Assembly (NCBI GenBank): GCA_021108375.1 | Contig: JAIORA010000034.1 | Location: forward strand, 248,001 to 312,000 | DNA from: Anaerohalosphaeraceae bacterium | GTDB lineage: Bacteria > Planctomycetota > Phycisphaerae > Sedimentisphaerales > UBA12454 | DNA length: 64,000 bases | Direction: 5' to 3' | Shown: piece after piece, positions 46,465 through 55,470 of the stretch | Layout of the letters: each line of letters starts with the position of its first letter | Position numbering within the stretch: position 1 is the first letter of the stretch | Notes under the pieces: model-generated | What the model was told of the DNA's origin: nothing | What the model saw: the letters and a program-made list of their open reading frames with translations, nothing else | Databases searched by the model: none | Made by a program: the position numbers and the translations under genes

Positions 46465-46580
46465 CTTAAAACTTTTAAGGTTTGAGATTGCCACGGCCAA
46501 CAACAAGGCCTCGCAATGGCACAAAAACGCCCATTGTCATTGCGAGCGAAGCGAAGCAATCTCCAGTTTTTCAGAGACCT
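46465..46580 (-). mobile_element. Composite MITE-like element, copy 1
   Basis: About 115 bp made of two inverted-repeat modules: GAGATTGCC...GGCCTCGCAATG and TCATTGCGAGCGAAGCGAAG followed by CAATCTCCAGTTTTTCAGAGACC. The reverse complement of 55471-55608 has the same modules in the same order, differing mainly in the tip of one stem and a short spacer. There is no transposase. It lies just beyond the PFOR stop codon, where its stems could also end transcription. Confidence 0.65.
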
Positions 46581-46586
46581 CAAAGA

Positions 46587-49500
46587 TTATTTATCATCAG
46601 TCTTTTGGCAGTTTTCGCATTGCATATTTGCCAGTTGTTCAATCATACTATATTTTTCCTGAACGTCCTTAGTCGCCAGCTTCATAAGCTCAGCAGCGAG
46701 TTCAGGCCTGGAATTCTTTAAGCTGCGATAACGTGTTTCGCTGTAAGCGTAATCTTCGAAACTTGCAGTCGGTGCTTTGGAATCGAGCTGCAGCGGGTTT
46801 TTGCCCTGAGCTTTCAAATCCGGATTGAATCTGTATAACGGCCAGTATCCGCTTGCGACCGCCTGCTTTTGATGGTCGTAACCATCGAGCAGATTGTAGC
46901 CGTGAGCGATACAATGTGAATAAGCAATGATAAGCGATGGGCCGTTGAAACTTTCGGCTTCTGTAAATGCTTTTACCGTTTGGGCAGCACTTGCACCGAG
47001 TGCGATTTTAGCGACATAGATGCTGCCGTAAGTCATAGCGAGCATACCGAGGTCTTTTTTGGCGACCGGTTTTCCAGCCGCTGCGAACTGGGCGACCGCT
47101 GCTCTCGGCGTGGATTTTGACATTTGTCCGCCGGTATTGGAATAGACTTCCGTATCCAGTACGAGGATGTTGAGGTCTTTTCCGCTGGCCAGAACGTGGT
47201 CGAGTCCGCCGTAACCGATGTCGTATGCCCATCCGTCTCCGCCGAGTGCCCATACCGATTTGCGTACGAGGTAATCGGCAAGCGTGAGCATATTTTTGCA
47301 TTCATCGCATTTGCTTTCGGTGCAGAGTTTCTTAAGTTTTTCAACTCTTACTCTCTGCTTTTCGATTTCCACCTGGGCCGGGTCGTTTGCGATTGTCGCG
47401 GCCTTAATTTCGCCAGCGAGATTCGCATCGATACAGTTTTTGTCAGCGATTTTTTGCAGGACTTCCACCGCGTACTCTTTGAACTTATCGACAGTCAGTC
47501 TCATTCCAAACGCAAATTCCGCATTGTCTTCAAACAGGCTGTTGCTCCAGGCCGGGCCTTTGCCATCGGGACGAACGCTGTAAGGGGTTGTTGGCAAATT
47601 GCCGCCATAAATCGATGAGCAGCCCGTCGCGTTTCCAATCAAAGCTCTGTCGCCGAACAGTTGGGTCAGTAGTTTGACGTAAGGTGTTTCGCCGCAACCT
47701 GCACAAGCGCCTGAGTACTCAAACAGCGGCTGGGAAAGCTGGCTGCCCTTGATGGTATTGAGTTTGTAAAGGGCGGGGTCGGTGTTTGGAATGTTTAAGA
47801 AGTAATTGTAATTTTCGCGTTCGTCTGCTCTGAGTGGTTCCTGCGGGGTCATATTGATAGCTTTTTTGCCGGTAGGTTCTTTGTTCTCATCTTTCTGTTT
47901 TGCCGGGCAAACCATAACGCAGATACCGCATCCGGTGCAGTCTTCCGGTGCTACCTGAACGGTAAATTTCATATCGTCAAAGCCTTTGCCCTTTGCCTGA
48001 GCGCACTTGAAAGTTTTCGGTGCGCCGGTGGCAGCGTCTTTGGTGTATGCCTTTATTCTGATTGCCGCGTGCGGACAAACCAGTGAACACTGGCCGCACT
48101 GGATACAAACATCCGGGTCCCAGGCGGGTATGTTGACAGCGATATTTCTTTTTTCGTATTGTGTGGTTGCTGTCGGGAATTTTCCGTCGGCGGGCATTTT
48201 GCTTACCGGTATTTTATCACCGTGGTCGGCAATTATCTGGCCGGTAACTTCCTTTACAAACGTTGGCGCATCGCTGGGAACGGTTGCGGGCATTGTCAGT
48301 TTGCTCGTTACTTTATCGGGAATCGTTACTTCGCAGATTTTGCTCAGAGCGGCATCAACGGCGGCGTTGTTCATATTAACGATTTTCTCGCCTTTTGAGC
48401 CGTAAGATTTTTTGATAGCGCCTTTGATGGCATCAACCGCTTTTTCGATTGGGATAATATCGCTGATTTTGAAAAACGCAGTCTGCATAATGACGTTGAT
48501 TCTTGCGCCAAGTCCAAGCTCGCCGGCGATGGAAATCGCATCGATACAATAGAATTTAAGCTGTTTGTCGATAATTTGTTTCTGTACTTTCTGCGGCAGG
48601 GTGTCCCATACTTCGTCTTTGGAGTACATACTTGTCAGCAGGAAGGTCGCGCCTTTTTTAGCGGCGTTGAGCATATCGTATTTTTCGAGGAAGCTGGGGT
48701 TGTGGCAGGCAACAAAATCTGCCTGACTGATAAGGTATGGACTTCTGATGGCTCTGTTGCCGAACCGCAGATGCGATACTGTTTTTGCTCCCGCTTTTTT
48801 GGAGTCGTAAACGAAATAGCCTTGTGCGAAATTGTCGGTAAGCTCGCCGATAATTTTGATGGAGTTTTTATTTGCGCCGACCGTTCCGTCGGAACCGAGT
48901 CCGAAGAACATCGCAGAGTAAATGCCTTCGTGTGAAACATCAAATGATTCATCAACATCAAGGCTTGTGCCGGTTACATCATCGTTGATACCTACGGTGA
49001 AGTGGTTCTTCGGTTTGGCGGAGTCGAGGTTGTCGTAAACAGCTTTGACCATAGCAGGTGTGAACTCTTTCGAGCCGAGTCCGTAACGTCCGCCGACTAT
49101 CAGCGGGTATTTTTTGAACTTGCTCTTGCCATCGCTCATCGCCTCGCCGATGGCAGTTCTGATGTCGAGATATAAAGGTTCGCCAAGTGAGCCGGGTTCT
49201 TTTGTTCTGTCAAGAACAGCAATTTTGGTTACGGTTTCGGGCAGGGCACTGATAAAGTGAGCTGTACTGAAAGGGCGGAAGAGTCTGACCTTTAGCACGC
49301 CGACCTTCTCGCCGTTTTTGGCCATAAATTCAGCGGTTTCGTCTGCTGTCTCTGCGCCTGAACCCATAATGATTATAATTTTTTCGGCATCCTTTGGCCC
49401 AACGTAATCGAAAAGGTTGTATGCTCTGCCAACGATTTTTTCAAATTGTTTCATCGCATCTTCAACGATTTTCGGCGTGGCATCGTGATATTTGTTGACG

Positions 49501-50192
49501 GTTTCGCGTCCCTGGAAATACACATCCGGGTTCTGGCTCGTTCCGCTCATCATCGGATGGTCAGGAGAAAGTGCTCTTTGTCTGTGAGAGGCGATAAGTT
49601 CGTCGTCAATCATCGCACGCATATCGTCAAACGTCAGCTCTTCAACTTTTTGTACTTCGTGGCTGGTTCTGAAACCATCGAAAAAGTTCAGGAAAGGAAT
49701 TCGTGATTTGAGAGTTGACTGCTGTGCGATTAACGCCATATCCATTGCTTCCTGCACGCTTCCGCCGCAGAGCATCGCAAAGCCGGTTTGTCGGCAGGCC
49801 ATTACGTCAGAATGGTCTCCGAAAATCGAAAGTGCCTGGCAGGCAAGCGACCTTGCCGAAACGTGAAATACGGTAGGGGTAAGCTCGCCGGCAATTTTGT
49901 ACATATTCGGAATCATCAGCAGCAAACCCTGCGAAGCTGTGAACGTTGTTGTCAGTGCTCCGGTGGCGAGTGCGCCGTGAACGGCTCCGCTGGCTCCGCC
50001 TTCAGACTGCATCTCCGTAACGCTCGGAATAGTCCCCCAGATATTTGTTTCGCCCCTGGCTGATTTGGCATCAGAAATTTCGCCCATATTAGAGCTTGGG
50101 GTGATAGGGTAAATCGCGATTACTTCGTTCGTTGCGTGTCCGACGTGTGCGACAGCGGTGTTGCCATCAATTGTTACCATTTTACGCTTCAT
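46587..50192 (-). CDS. nifJ: Pyruvate:ferredoxin (flavodoxin) oxidoreductase
   Basis: 1201 residues from ATG 50192 with GGGAG 8 nt upstream; the frame is open further but the additional N-terminus is unsupported. A single-chain PFOR: N-terminal pyrimidine-binding domain (IAIYPITPSSNMGEISD), two [4Fe-4S] motifs at about 696-709 (CIQCGQCSLVCPHA) and 752-764 (CTGCGICVMVCPA), a further Cys cluster (CAGCGETPYVKLLTQLFGD), and the thiamine diphosphate site (GDGWAYDIGYGGLDHV, DTEVYSNTGGQMSKSTPRAA). It oxidises pyruvate to acetyl-CoA and CO2, reducing ferredoxin. This is an oxygen-sensitive enzyme, pointing to anaerobic life. Confidence 0.96.
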   Translation of the reverse strand: MKRKMVTIDGNTAVAHVGHATNEVIAIYPITPSSNMGEISDAKSARGETNIWGTIPSVTEMQSEGGASGAVHGALATGALTTTFTASQGLLLMIPNMYKIAGELTPTVFHVSARSLACQALSIFGDHSDVMACRQTGFAMLCGGSVQEAMDMALIAQQSTLKSRIPFLNFFDGFRTSHEVQKVEELTFDDMRAMIDDELIASHRQRALSPDHPMMSGTSQNPDVYFQGRETVNKYHDATPKIVEDAMKQFEKIVGRAYNLFDYVGPKDAEKIIIIMGSGAETADETAEFMAKNGEKVGVLKVRLFRPFSTAHFISALPETVTKIAVLDRTKEPGSLGEPLYLDIRTAIGEAMSDGKSKFKKYPLIVGGRYGLGSKEFTPAMVKAVYDNLDSAKPKNHFTVGINDDVTGTSLDVDESFDVSHEGIYSAMFFGLGSDGTVGANKNSIKIIGELTDNFAQGYFVYDSKKAGAKTVSHLRFGNRAIRSPYLISQADFVACHNPSFLEKYDMLNAAKKGATFLLTSMYSKDEVWDTLPQKVQKQIIDKQLKFYCIDAISIAGELGLGARINVIMQTAFFKISDIIPIEKAVDAIKGAIKKSYGSKGEKIVNMNNAAVDAALSKICEVTIPDKVTSKLTMPATVPSDAPTFVKEVTGQIIADHGDKIPVSKMPADGKFPTATTQYEKRNIAVNIPAWDPDVCIQCGQCSLVCPHAAIRIKAYTKDAATGAPKTFKCAQAKGKGFDDMKFTVQVAPEDCTGCGICVMVCPAKQKDENKEPTGKKAINMTPQEPLRADERENYNYFLNIPNTDPALYKLNTIKGSQLSQPLFEYSGACAGCGETPYVKLLTQLFGDRALIGNATGCSSIYGGNLPTTPYSVRPDGKGPAWSNSLFEDNAEFAFGMRLTVDKFKEYAVEVLQKIADKNCIDANLAGEIKAATIANDPAQVEIEKQRVRVEKLKKLCTESKCDECKNMLTLADYLVRKSVWALGGDGWAYDIGYGGLDHVLASGKDLNILVLDTEVYSNTGGQMSKSTPRAAVAQFAAAGKPVAKKDLGMLAMTYGSIYVAKIALGASAAQTVKAFTEAESFNGPSLIIAYSHCIAHGYNLLDGYDHQKQAVASGYWPLYRFNPDLKAQGKNPLQLDSKAPTASFEDYAYSETRYRSLKNSRPELAAELMKLATKDVQEKYSMIEQLANMQCENCQKTDDK

Positions 50193-50356
50193 TAAAAAAC
50201 TCCCGTCAATATATAGAACTATCAAAAAAACCGATATGTTTATCTCCTGAAATGCTGAAATTCAGGAAAATGAACTGGAAAGGCCAATCTACTACGTTCA
50301 GGCTGAATAAGCAATTATTTTTTTGCGTTATGCGGGCAAATACGTGGGCTTTTTTG

Positions 50357-51205
50357 CTAAAAATTTTGGCAATGTTGCGTTACGAGGTTCGCGAACTCGG
50401 CTATCAATAATTTCGTATTTTTGCCCGGCGTGCCGTTACCTATTTTAACACTATCAAAGCGCACTATCGGCACAATGTTCTTGCTCGACATCGCGATGAA
50501 CATTTCATCGGCCTTTGGGACCTCACTAAGGGCGACCGATTTTTCTTCAACGCAAATTCCGAGGTTTTGACAGGCTTTCAGTACGAATTCCCGTGTTACT
50601 GAAGACAGGATGTTGGCTGAAAGAGGGGTGGTTCTGAGTATGTCGGTGAAAAACGCGAAAAACGCTGATGAAGTACCCTCTGTCAGCAGGTCGTCGTCAT
50701 TTACGAAAATCGCCTCCTCGCAGCCGTTTTTCTCTGCCTTAGATTTGGCCAGCACATTCGGCAGAAGATTAAGGGTTTTTATATCGCATCGCTTCCATCT
50801 CGTATCCGGCGTTGATATTACCGATATGCCGTTGGTTTTGGCCTCGCGACCATCAGGCGCATCGGTAATGGTCAGGAAAAATCTTGGTGTGAGTTCCCGC
50901 GAAAAATGCTCTCTCGGCCCTGTACCTCGCGTGATATGAAAATATATTTTGGCATTGCTGATGCCGGAGAGTTCGTAGACTTTGATGACTTTTCGGCGAA
51001 TATCCTCAATGTCCACGCCACCGATTTCTATTTCGCTCAGACTCCGCTCAAAACGGACGAGATGCTCGTCCAAAGCAAACAATTTGCCGTTATAGCTCCT
51101 TAGGGCCTCATATACGCCATCCCCGAAAAACGTACCCCTGTCGAGGCAGGCCGGGTCGAGTTGGTCAAGTTCCACAATTTTGTTGTCAATCATCGCCAGA
51201 GGCAT
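50357..51205 (-). CDS. Class IV PLP aminotransferase (D-amino-acid / branched-chain transaminase type)
   Basis: 282 residues. DRGTFFGDGVYEALRSYNGK (N-terminal), RGTGPREH (about 93-100), the catalytic-lysine motif CDIKTLNLLPNVLAKSKA (Lys near 143) and DLLTEGTSSAFFAF (PLP phosphate region). The RGTGPREH and DIKTLNLL signatures are closest to D-alanine aminotransferase, but IlvE- or PabC-like specificity cannot be excluded. Ribosome site AAAGGAA. It follows the four-Cys small gene by 15 bp; the stop of that gene merges with this ribosome site, so they form one operon. Confidence 0.85.
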   Translation of the reverse strand: MPLAMIDNKIVELDQLDPACLDRGTFFGDGVYEALRSYNGKLFALDEHLVRFERSLSEIEIGGVDIEDIRRKVIKVYELSGISNAKIYFHITRGTGPREHFSRELTPRFFLTITDAPDGREAKTNGISVISTPDTRWKRCDIKTLNLLPNVLAKSKAEKNGCEEAIFVNDDDLLTEGTSSAFFAFFTDILRTTPLSANILSSVTREFVLKACQNLGICVEEKSVALSEVPKADEMFIAMSSKNIVPIVRFDSVKIGNGTPGKNTKLLIAEFANLVTQHCQNF

Positions 51206-51220
51206 ATTTTAAATTCCTTT

Positions 51221-51511
51221 TTATAAAATAGGTTCATCTTCCTGTTCGTCGTCATCGGTTTTCCATTTGTCGCTCTCATCGATTTCGCCCATCTCCCGCT
51301 CCATATATTTGAATATCTTATCCTGAAGCGGAGCCACCTTTTGTTGCCATCCCTGCATCTGGCGATATGTCGCCAGTAGCATATCAAGCCTTATAAGTTG
51401 CCATTTCTGGATGCATTCAGGCTCTTTGATGTTCAAAAACGGGTCGCACATAAACGTTCTAACGCCGGCGGGGGTGATTTTGCACAATTCGCAATCTTTG
51501 CACTGTATCAT
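51221..51511 (-). CDS. Small conserved-looking protein with Cys-rich N-terminus
   Basis: 96 residues from ATG 51511 (GAGGTGA upstream); the open frame continues to 51583 without support. CKDCELCKI with two further Cys about 20-30 residues on (MCDPF, PEC) could bind a metal such as zinc. The body is helical (QLIRLDMLLATYRQMQGW) and the tail acidic (SDKWKTDDDEQEDEP). No family is recognised. It is in an operon with the class IV aminotransferase and divergent from the 25-residue basic gene. Confidence 0.65.
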   Translation of the reverse strand: MIQCKDCELCKITPAGVRTFMCDPFLNIKEPECIQKWQLIRLDMLLATYRQMQGWQQKVAPLQDKIFKYMEREMGEIDESDKWKTDDDEQEDEPIL

Positions 51512-51607
51512 AATTTTCACCTCAAAATACGTAGAAACCTGCTTGTTTTTATAGGATTTACTTGCATTGTTTGATAATAACATATATCCTCAGGGTTTGG
51601 AAGTTTT

Positions 51608-51636
51608 TTGACTGCCGATGGTGGCAGTGCTAAAGA
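51608..51636 (+). promoter_or_regulatory. Possible promoter of the 25-residue basic protein gene
   Basis: TTGACT (51608-51613), a 17-bp spacer and TAAAGA (-10, weak). The spacer contains a CTGCC/GGCAG inverted repeat. Confidence 0.35.
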
Positions 51637-51668
51637 TATTTATTACGCTTTTGTTTTTGGAGATTTTT

Positions 51669-51746
51669 ATGGCTAAACCCAGACGCAGACGAAAAGTCGG
51701 CAGCAAGAAGAGACGTGCTCGCTGGAAGGTTCGTCACGGCAAATAA
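51669..51746 (+). CDS. Very small, extremely basic protein (25 residues), ribosomal-protein-like
   Basis: ATG 51669 to TAA 51744-51746. GGAG (51659-51662) is 6 nt before the ATG, and a hairpin terminator follows 44 bp after the stop, so it is a stand-alone unit. The peptide starts MAKPRRRRKVGSKKRR and ends with a Trp/Arg/His-containing stretch; 14 of 25 residues are Lys or Arg. The composition and the spacing of basic residues resemble tiny ribosomal or ribosome-associated proteins such as bTHX or the bS22/AURKAIP1-COX24-like family, but I cannot assign it to one. It is too short for most gene callers. Confidence 0.65.
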   Translation: MAKPRRRRKVGSKKRRARWKVRHGK

Positions 51747-51789
51747 TATTATGCCGAATATCGAGTTTTATTGTATGTGCCTGTAACGC

Positions 51790-51820
51790 AAGCCCGGATT
51801 CTATTCGGGCTTTGCTCTTG
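51790..51820 (+). terminator. Terminator of the 25-residue basic protein gene
   Basis: Stem AAGCCCG/CGGGCTT (51790-51796 and 51806-51812) with a 9-nt loop, followed by TGCTCTTGG. The U-tract is moderate. Confidence 0.55.
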
Positions 51821-51857
51821 GTTGAATCCTGTGGGAAATAGTGGTTGGCGATAGACG

Positions 51858-52799
51858 ATGATTTTAGACTCAGTATTACTGATAGTGAGCTTTGTTTTTC
51901 TGTACTGCGGAGCCAGATGGCTCATCAGCGGGGCGACAACCATTGCCAATTGCCTTAACATATCCAAGGTAGTTGTCGGCGTTGTGCTGGTGGCCTTCGG
52001 CACGAGCGCGCCGGAGCTTTTTGTCAACATTATCGCGGCCTGCAAAGGCCATTCCGGTTTGGCAATGTCAAACGTTGCCGGAAGCAATCTCGCCAATATA
52101 TGTCTTGGCTATGGCCTGTGCGCGATTTTCGGATGTCTGGCCATTAACAGGAAAAAGTTCGGGACAGACCTGCTCTATTTTTGTCTTACGCCGGCGGTAG
52201 TATTATTTTTCCTGACAATTTTTCCCGGCAGCAAAGTTCCTCTCTGGGGCGGGGCGGTTTTACTATTGCTTTTTGTCCTGTATTTCACATCAATAAAGGC
52301 AAGGCTGTACGACCAGCAGGGCGAGACTCGCCCATCGAGAACAGGACTTGCTAAAGGAGTGTTCGTGTTTCTGCTCGGCGTATCGGCCCTCTATATCAGC
52401 GGCGAATTTATTGTCCGCAGCGCAACGAATATCAGCACTCATTTCGGTATATCCGAGGCGATTATAGGCCTGACCGTTGTCGCTGTCGGAACGTCTCTGC
52501 CGGACATTACAGCAAGTTTGGTGGCGATAAGAAAGGGCGAAACATCCATCGCGGTAGGCAACATACTCGGCAGTAACATTTTTAACATTCTTCTGGTTCT
52601 CAGTGCTACGCTTATCGCTTCGTGGAAATCGCTTCCAGCCGCCAGAGCCGTTACTTTAGATTACCTGATGGTTGTAATACTTTCGGTGTTTGTTGTAGTT
52701 ATTACGTTTAAACGTCAAAGGTTCAGCCCGATTTGGGCAGGGTTCTTAATAGGCTTTTACGCAGTGTACATCGCATCGCGTATCTTGTTTCTCAATTAG
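51858..52799 (+). CDS. Calcium/sodium antiporter, CaCA family (YrbG-like)
   Basis: 313 residues, about ten TM helices in two inverted halves. The two alpha-repeats carry the family signatures VAFGTSAPELFVNIIAA (about 45-61) with SNVAGSNLANICLG, and VAVGTSLPDITASLVAI (about 211-227) with GNILGSNIFNILLV. It exchanges Ca2+ or another cation against Na+ or H+ across the cytoplasmic membrane. It lies between the basic-protein terminator and the fab operon, which is convergent. Confidence 0.92.
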   Translation: MILDSVLLIVSFVFLYCGARWLISGATTIANCLNISKVVVGVVLVAFGTSAPELFVNIIAACKGHSGLAMSNVAGSNLANICLGYGLCAIFGCLAINRKKFGTDLLYFCLTPAVVLFFLTIFPGSKVPLWGGAVLLLLFVLYFTSIKARLYDQQGETRPSRTGLAKGVFVFLLGVSALYISGEFIVRSATNISTHFGISEAIIGLTVVAVGTSLPDITASLVAIRKGETSIAVGNILGSNIFNILLVLSATLIASWKSLPAARAVTLDYLMVVILSVFVVVITFKRQRFSPIWAGFLIGFYAVYIASRILFLN

Positions 52800-52807
52800 A
52801 ACGGGCA

Positions 52808-53038
52808 AACTCCACATTTGTAAATGTGGGGTTGATTTGAAAAATAGAGGGTAGCTCTAATAATTGCTTTTGAGCGACAAGTAGAAAATTTTTACTGCCC
52901 GGCAAGAAAGACAAATCAGCTTTATCTACGGATAAAGCGGCTTTTGTCTGACGCAGTCCGGCGATAAAAAGGTTCGCTTGTTCGCCAAAATGAATTCTTA
53001 GAGATTTCCTATATTCCTCGATTCCGCTCGGAATGACA
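52808..53038. repeat. Repeat-derived spacer between the antiporter and fabF
   Basis: 52808-52834: ACTCCACATTTG / AAATGTGGGG palindrome, a variant of 34291 and 61500. 53006-53038: a GTCATTCCGAGCGGAATC-type element read on the minus strand. Between them lies the UNCG hairpin listed separately. A minus-strand frame of about 92 codons spans the area but is made of repeat sequence. Confidence 0.6.
52919..52938. terminator. UNCG-capped hairpin in the fabF/antiporter convergent region
   Basis: GCTTTATC / GATAAAGC (8-bp perfect stem) closes the exceptionally stable C-UACG-G tetraloop on the plus strand. T-rich stretches exist on both sides (GGCTTTTG plus; TGATTTGTCTTTCTT minus). It could end transcription of either convergent unit; the U-tracts are imperfect. 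Confidence 0.4.
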
Positions 53039-53042
53039 GTGT

Positions 53043-54287
53043 CTATATCTTGCCGATGACGAGTGAACAATTATGTCCGCCGAAACCAAGCGAATTACTC
53101 ATAGCGTAATTTATTTTTGCATCTCTTGCCACGTTCGGCACAAAATCGAGCTTGTCATCGCAGGCAGGGTCAACGTTATCGAGATTTATCGTCGGGTGCA
53201 GTATCGATTTTTCGATACTCTTGCAGGCGGCGATGAGTTCGATTCCGCCGCTTGCTCCAAGCGAATGGCCGATACAGCTCTTAGTTGAGTTTATCGCCAG
53301 CTTGTATGCGTGGTCTCCCATAACCGCTTTGATAGCGGTCGTCTCAGCAACGTCGTTAAGCTGAGTACTGGTGCCGTGAGCGTTCACATAGTCAATTTTT
53401 TCTACGCTCAGGCCAGACTGTTTAAGTGCTACTTCCATCGCTCTTTTAGCACCGTTGCCATCGGGCAGCGGGGCGGTGATATGATGGCCATCGCCTGTCG
53501 CCCCGTATCCGAGCAGTTCGGCATAAATTTTTGCGCCGCGTTTTTTAGCGTGTTCGTATTCTTCAATAACGACAATACCGGCACCTTCTGCCATAACGAA
53601 TCCGTCTCTGTCAATATCGAACGGGCGTGAAGCAATTTGCGGCGTATCGTTTTTTGTACTCAGTGAACGAAGGGCACAAAACGAAGCCAGCCCAATCGGT
53701 GTGAGAGCGGCTTCTGAGCCGCCGGTAATAACAATATCACTCCTGTCGCTGAGGATATTATAAAACGCCTCACCCACCGCGTGCGAAGCCGATGCGCAAG
53801 CCGTAACAATGCAGATGTTAGGCCCTTTTAGTCCATAAAGAATTGAGATGGTTCCGCTTGCGGCATTTGCCATAAGTTTTGGAACGCAGAACGGCGAGAC
53901 TTTATTTGGGCTCTTTTCCAGCAGTCTTATGTGCTGTTCTTCGATTTCCTTGATACCGCCGATACCGGTTCCTATTATGGAGCCGCATTTGTCGAGGTCT
54001 TCTTTGGAAAAATCGATACCGCTATCGCTGACAGCCTGTACCGCCGCTGCCGTTGCCAGTTGAGTGAATCTGTCCATTCTTTTGCCAACACGGTGGTCAA
54101 CATAATCGCTTATGTTGAAGTTTTTGACCTCGCCGCCAAAACGTACCGGATACTGCGATGTATCGAAATTTTTGATTGTATCAATACCGGTTTTTCCCTG
54201 GCAAACGCCGTCGAAAAACCCATCCACAGTATTAGCCAGAGGCGTTGTGCAGCCAAGGCCTGTTATAACTACTCGCCGTTTATTCAT
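53043..54287 (-). CDS. fabF: 3-oxoacyl-ACP synthase II
   Basis: 414 residues from ATG 54287; the TTG just before it is an alternative. KAS II condenses malonyl-ACP with acyl-ACP in fatty acid elongation. The Cys-His-His triad is present in TACASASHAV, NAHGTSTQLND and KSCIGHSLGASGG. GLGCTTPLANT at the N-terminus and SNSLGFGGHN at the C-terminus are typical. It is the last gene of the fab block, 18 bp after acpP. Confidence 0.96.
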   Translation of the reverse strand: MNKRRVVITGLGCTTPLANTVDGFFDGVCQGKTGIDTIKNFDTSQYPVRFGGEVKNFNISDYVDHRVGKRMDRFTQLATAAAVQAVSDSGIDFSKEDLDKCGSIIGTGIGGIKEIEEQHIRLLEKSPNKVSPFCVPKLMANAASGTISILYGLKGPNICIVTACASASHAVGEAFYNILSDRSDIVITGGSEAALTPIGLASFCALRSLSTKNDTPQIASRPFDIDRDGFVMAEGAGIVVIEEYEHAKKRGAKIYAELLGYGATGDGHHITAPLPDGNGAKRAMEVALKQSGLSVEKIDYVNAHGTSTQLNDVAETTAIKAVMGDHAYKLAINSTKSCIGHSLGASGGIELIAACKSIEKSILHPTINLDNVDPACDDKLDFVPNVARDAKINYAMSNSLGFGGHNCSLVIGKI

Positions 54288-54305
54288 CAAAATAGCCTGT
54301 TTGCC

Positions 54306-54566
54306 TTAAGCGTCGTTTGCTTTCATTACGCTGGCAATATAGTCTATCGCAGCACCGACTGTCTGAATCTTCTCAGCTTCCTCATCAGGAATGCTTGTGT
54401 CGAATTCGTCTTCAAATTCCATAACAAGCTCTACCGTGTCCAGAGAGTCGGCGTTGAGGTCGTTGATGAAAGAAGTCTCGCGTGAGATTTCAGCCTTATC
54501 TGTACCCATTTGCTCTGCGACGATGTCGATAACCTTTTTTTCTACTGCCTGAATGTCTATGCTCAC
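54306..54566 (-). CDS. acpP: Acyl carrier protein
   Basis: 86 residues, starting with GTG (AAGGAG 8 nt upstream). The 4'-phosphopantetheine serine lies in [14 protein letters not shown] (Ser41). Strongly acidic, as expected. It carries the growing acyl chain for FabD/H/F/G encoded around it. It has its own promoter in the 124-bp gap after fabG, probably allowing the high expression ACP needs. Confidence 0.97.
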   Translation of the reverse strand: MSIDIQAVEKKVIDIVAEQMGTDKAEISRETSFINDLNADSLDTVELVMEFEDEFDTSIPDEEAEKIQTVGAAIDYIASVMKANDA

Positions 54567-54636
54567 TTCTTGTCTCCTTAAATTAAAAAAGAGTTTCCAT
54601 ACATTTTAGTTTTATTAACGTTTTTTACAGGGCGGT

Positions 54637-54665
54637 AATATACCCATCAAATCTGATATATGCAA
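54637..54665 (-). promoter_or_regulatory. Internal promoter of acpP-fabF
   Basis: On the minus strand TTGCAT (54660-54665), a 17-bp spacer and TATATT (54637-54642). The direct repeat TTTTACAGGGC (plus strand, at about 54622 and 54680) flanks it and could be a regulator site. Confidence 0.5.
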
Positions 54666-54690
54666 TAGTTTTTTTGCCTTTTACAGGGCA

Positions 54691-55431
54691 TTACATTGCC
54701 ATTCCGCCATCGACGCAGAGAACCTGGCCGTTTATGTAGCCTGAATCATCGCTGGCTAAGAAAGCAACCGCTTTTGCGACATCTTCCGGCGAGCCAAAAG
54801 AGCGAGCAGGAATCACCTGTTTAGCGGCATCTTTGACCATATCGGGCAAAACCTTGGTCATTTCCGTCAAAATAAAGCCCGGTGCGATGCAATTTGCGGT
54901 GATATTCTTTTTCGCCACTTCCCGAACGATAGATTTTGTCATTCCGATAAGCCCTGCCTTGCTGGCTGCGTAGTTTGTCGAGCCTGCCTGGCCCATAACG
55001 CCCGCTACCGAGCTGATATTGACGATTCTGCCGAACTTATTGCGTATCATACTGCGGATAACCGTTTTTGTCGCCATAAATGCGGCCTTTAAGTTGACAG
55101 CCATAAGGAGGTCATAATCGTCCTCCTCCATCTGCATCATCAGCTTGTCTCTGGTAATTCCGGCATTGTTTACCAGAATGCCTATTCCGCCGTGTTCCTT
55201 AGCGAGGGCGTTGAGAATTTCGCAAAGCTCACTGGTTTTGGTTATGTCAACGCATTTGGTTATAACGCTGTAACCGGCCTCAGATGCACATTTTTCCAGC
55301 TCTTTGAGCTGCTTGGCGTTAAGGTCGAGTCCCGCAACTTCTCTGCCTTGGGCGAGCAATTCGAGGGTAATCGCTTTGCCGATACCTCTGGCTGCGCCCG
55401 TTACGACAGCAAGTCTTTTCTGCTGTGCCAT
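54691..55431 (-). CDS. fabG: 3-oxoacyl-ACP reductase
   Basis: 246 residues. SDR fold: NADP-binding GAARGIGKAI (12-21), NNAGITRD, catalytic Ser in VNISSVAG, and YAASKAG (Tyr/Lys), ending GYINGQVLCVDGGMAM. It reduces 3-oxoacyl-ACP in elongation. GGAG lies 7 nt before the ATG. It is separated from fabD upstream by 193 bp occupied by a composite repeat. Confidence 0.95.
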   Translation of the reverse strand: MAQQKRLAVVTGAARGIGKAITLELLAQGREVAGLDLNAKQLKELEKCASEAGYSVITKCVDITKTSELCEILNALAKEHGGIGILVNNAGITRDKLMMQMEEDDYDLLMAVNLKAAFMATKTVIRSMIRNKFGRIVNISSVAGVMGQAGSTNYAASKAGLIGMTKSIVREVAKKNITANCIAPGFILTEMTKVLPDMVKDAAKQVIPARSFGSPEDVAKAVAFLASDDSGYINGQVLCVDGGMAM

Positions 55432-55470
55432 TTTTAATCTCCAAAAAATTCTATCTTCTATATTCTACAT

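Noticed and set aside
52792-53070. Minus-strand frame of 92 codons beyond fabF
   Set aside because: It overlaps the fabF end and consists of dispersed repeat sequence (GTCATTCCGAGCGGAATC type) and a hairpin.
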